The translations under genes were made by a program, and so were the position numbers. A DNA stretch of 64,000 nucleotides from Halorhabdus amylolytica (GTDB lineage: Archaea; Halobacteriota; Halobacteria; Halobacteriales; Haloarculaceae): assembly GCF_004944975.1 (NCBI RefSeq), contig NZ_SPQG01000014.1, forward strand, positions 31,537-95,536, written 5' to 3'. The notes beneath the pieces were generated by a model, which worked only from the letters and a program-made list of their open reading frames with translations, did no database searches and was not told the origin of the DNA. Shown one piece after another: positions 63,669 through 64,000 of this stretch. Numbering within the stretch: the first letter of the stretch is position 1; the number at the start of each line of letters is the position of its first letter.

Positions 63669-64000
63669 ACACCGCGAAGCGCTTTACTGTCCGCGGCGAG
63701 AAATTGTTCCTGCGTGCCTCAGTCCCCGCCCGAGTGTACCCGCAGTGGTGCGATGACAGCGCGGCGAACCCGGGCACGCGACATCGCCAGGCGGCTTGCG
63801 CCGTTTCGGCAAACGGAGACGTCTGACGACGCCTCCCGCGCTTCCGGCTACCGCCGGTCGCGCATTCGGGGACGCCTGACGGCGTCCCCCGCCTCGGCGG
63901 TTACCACCGTCTCGGCAACTGGTCGCCCTTCCGGCGACCTGCACTCGCGGCATCCGCCGCTCGTGCACCTAGTTGCCTCACGGCAACCCGCCTCGGCGGC
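63669..64000. repeat. Array of short perfect hairpins, non-coding
   Basis: From 63801 to the window end there are at least eight short perfect hairpins with loops of about four bases: 63801-63816 (CCGTTT-CGGC-AAACGG), 63844-63857, 63868-63889 (GGGGACGCC-TGAC-GGCGTCCCC), 63889-63900, 63921-63939 (GGTCGCC-CTTCC-GGCGACC), 63947-63960, 63972-63987 (GTTGCC-TCAC-GGCAAC) and 63988-63999. No credible gene covers this DNA and it continues beyond the window. The function is unknown. Confidence 0.7.

Noticed and set aside
63684..63968. A 94-residue minus-strand gene at the right end
   Set aside because: It runs across the hairpin array, is Arg/Gly-rich without acidic residues and changes style with each hairpin.

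Overview
This 64 kb window is chromosomal DNA of a halophilic archaeon (class Halobacteria). The evidence is archaeal-type genes throughout (diphthamide synthase Dph2, aIF2-alpha, Nop10, S27e, L44e, L7Ae, S28e, L24e, S17e, F420-pathway CofD, TmcA, HalX response regulator), very acidic proteins, high GC, and TATA boxes lying about 25 nt before start codons (leaderless mRNAs). The genus cannot be fixed from the sequence alone.

Layout. (1) 1-11.1 kb is a cell-surface glycan / N-glycosylation region: two GT4 glycosyltransferases (the first cut by the window edge), a GT2, two sulfatase-superfamily proteins, a lipid-linked oligosaccharide flippase, an FkbM methyltransferase, a GT87-like membrane glycosyltransferase and AglJ. 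It has lower GC, mixed strands and small remnant ORFs, typical of a shuffled locus. (2) 11.2-26.8 kb is mostly core genome: rhomboid protease, METTL5-type rRNA methyltransferase, Dph2, a winged-helix regulator divergent from a metallophosphoesterase with tandem 30-bp repeats between them, an FAD oxidoreductase, a threonine-synthase-like protein that lacks the PLP lysine, the L44e-S27e-aIF2alpha-Nop10-PAC2 translation operon, and a membrane trio (DUF2298, GT2, GtrA). (3) 26.8-32.1 kb is an accessory stretch between an initiator tRNA-Met and a tRNA-Arg(CCG). The 3' end of tRNA-Met is repeated twice downstream. Pieces of the tRNA-Arg 3' end recur at 29.3-29.5 kb. Between them lies an AT-rich island with a shortened MazF-like gene, a frameshifted gene for a Tat-exported 12-cysteine peptide, and a DUF368 polyprenyl-phosphate translocase.

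(4) 32.1-53.3 kb: membrane-anchored ferredoxin, thiolase plus DUF35 pair, M29 aminopeptidase, a RelE/RHH toxin-antitoxin pair, IlvD, a hydrolase-TetR-SRPBCC operon with a clear operator, MATE exporter plus TetR, TmcA, a soluble chemotaxis transducer, the L7Ae-S28e-L24e-Ndk operon with a long leader, universal stress protein, amidohydrolase, HD phosphohydrolase, and a membrane transducer-like protein without the CheA-binding tip. (5) 53.4-64 kb: a PTP-fold protein whose catalytic Cys is Gly, the tightly overlapped CofD/Dus-like/CitG-like/DUF447 operon, S17e, aspartate-semialdehyde dehydrogenase, a quinone-oxidoreductase-like MDR protein, a D-2-hydroxyacid dehydrogenase, a HalX response regulator, a geranylgeranyl-reductase-like flavoprotein, and a terminal 200-bp array of short perfect hairpins running off the window.

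Best candidates for something new: the Cys-rich exported peptide + DUF368 island (possible halocin-like system with lipid-carrier self-protection), three proteins that keep a fold but lost the key functional element (PLP lysine, PTP cysteine, chemoreceptor tip), the hairpin array at the right edge, and the repeated operator region at 16.7 kb. No CRISPR array and no intact insertion sequence were seen. All functional calls are by reading motifs; no database search was possible.
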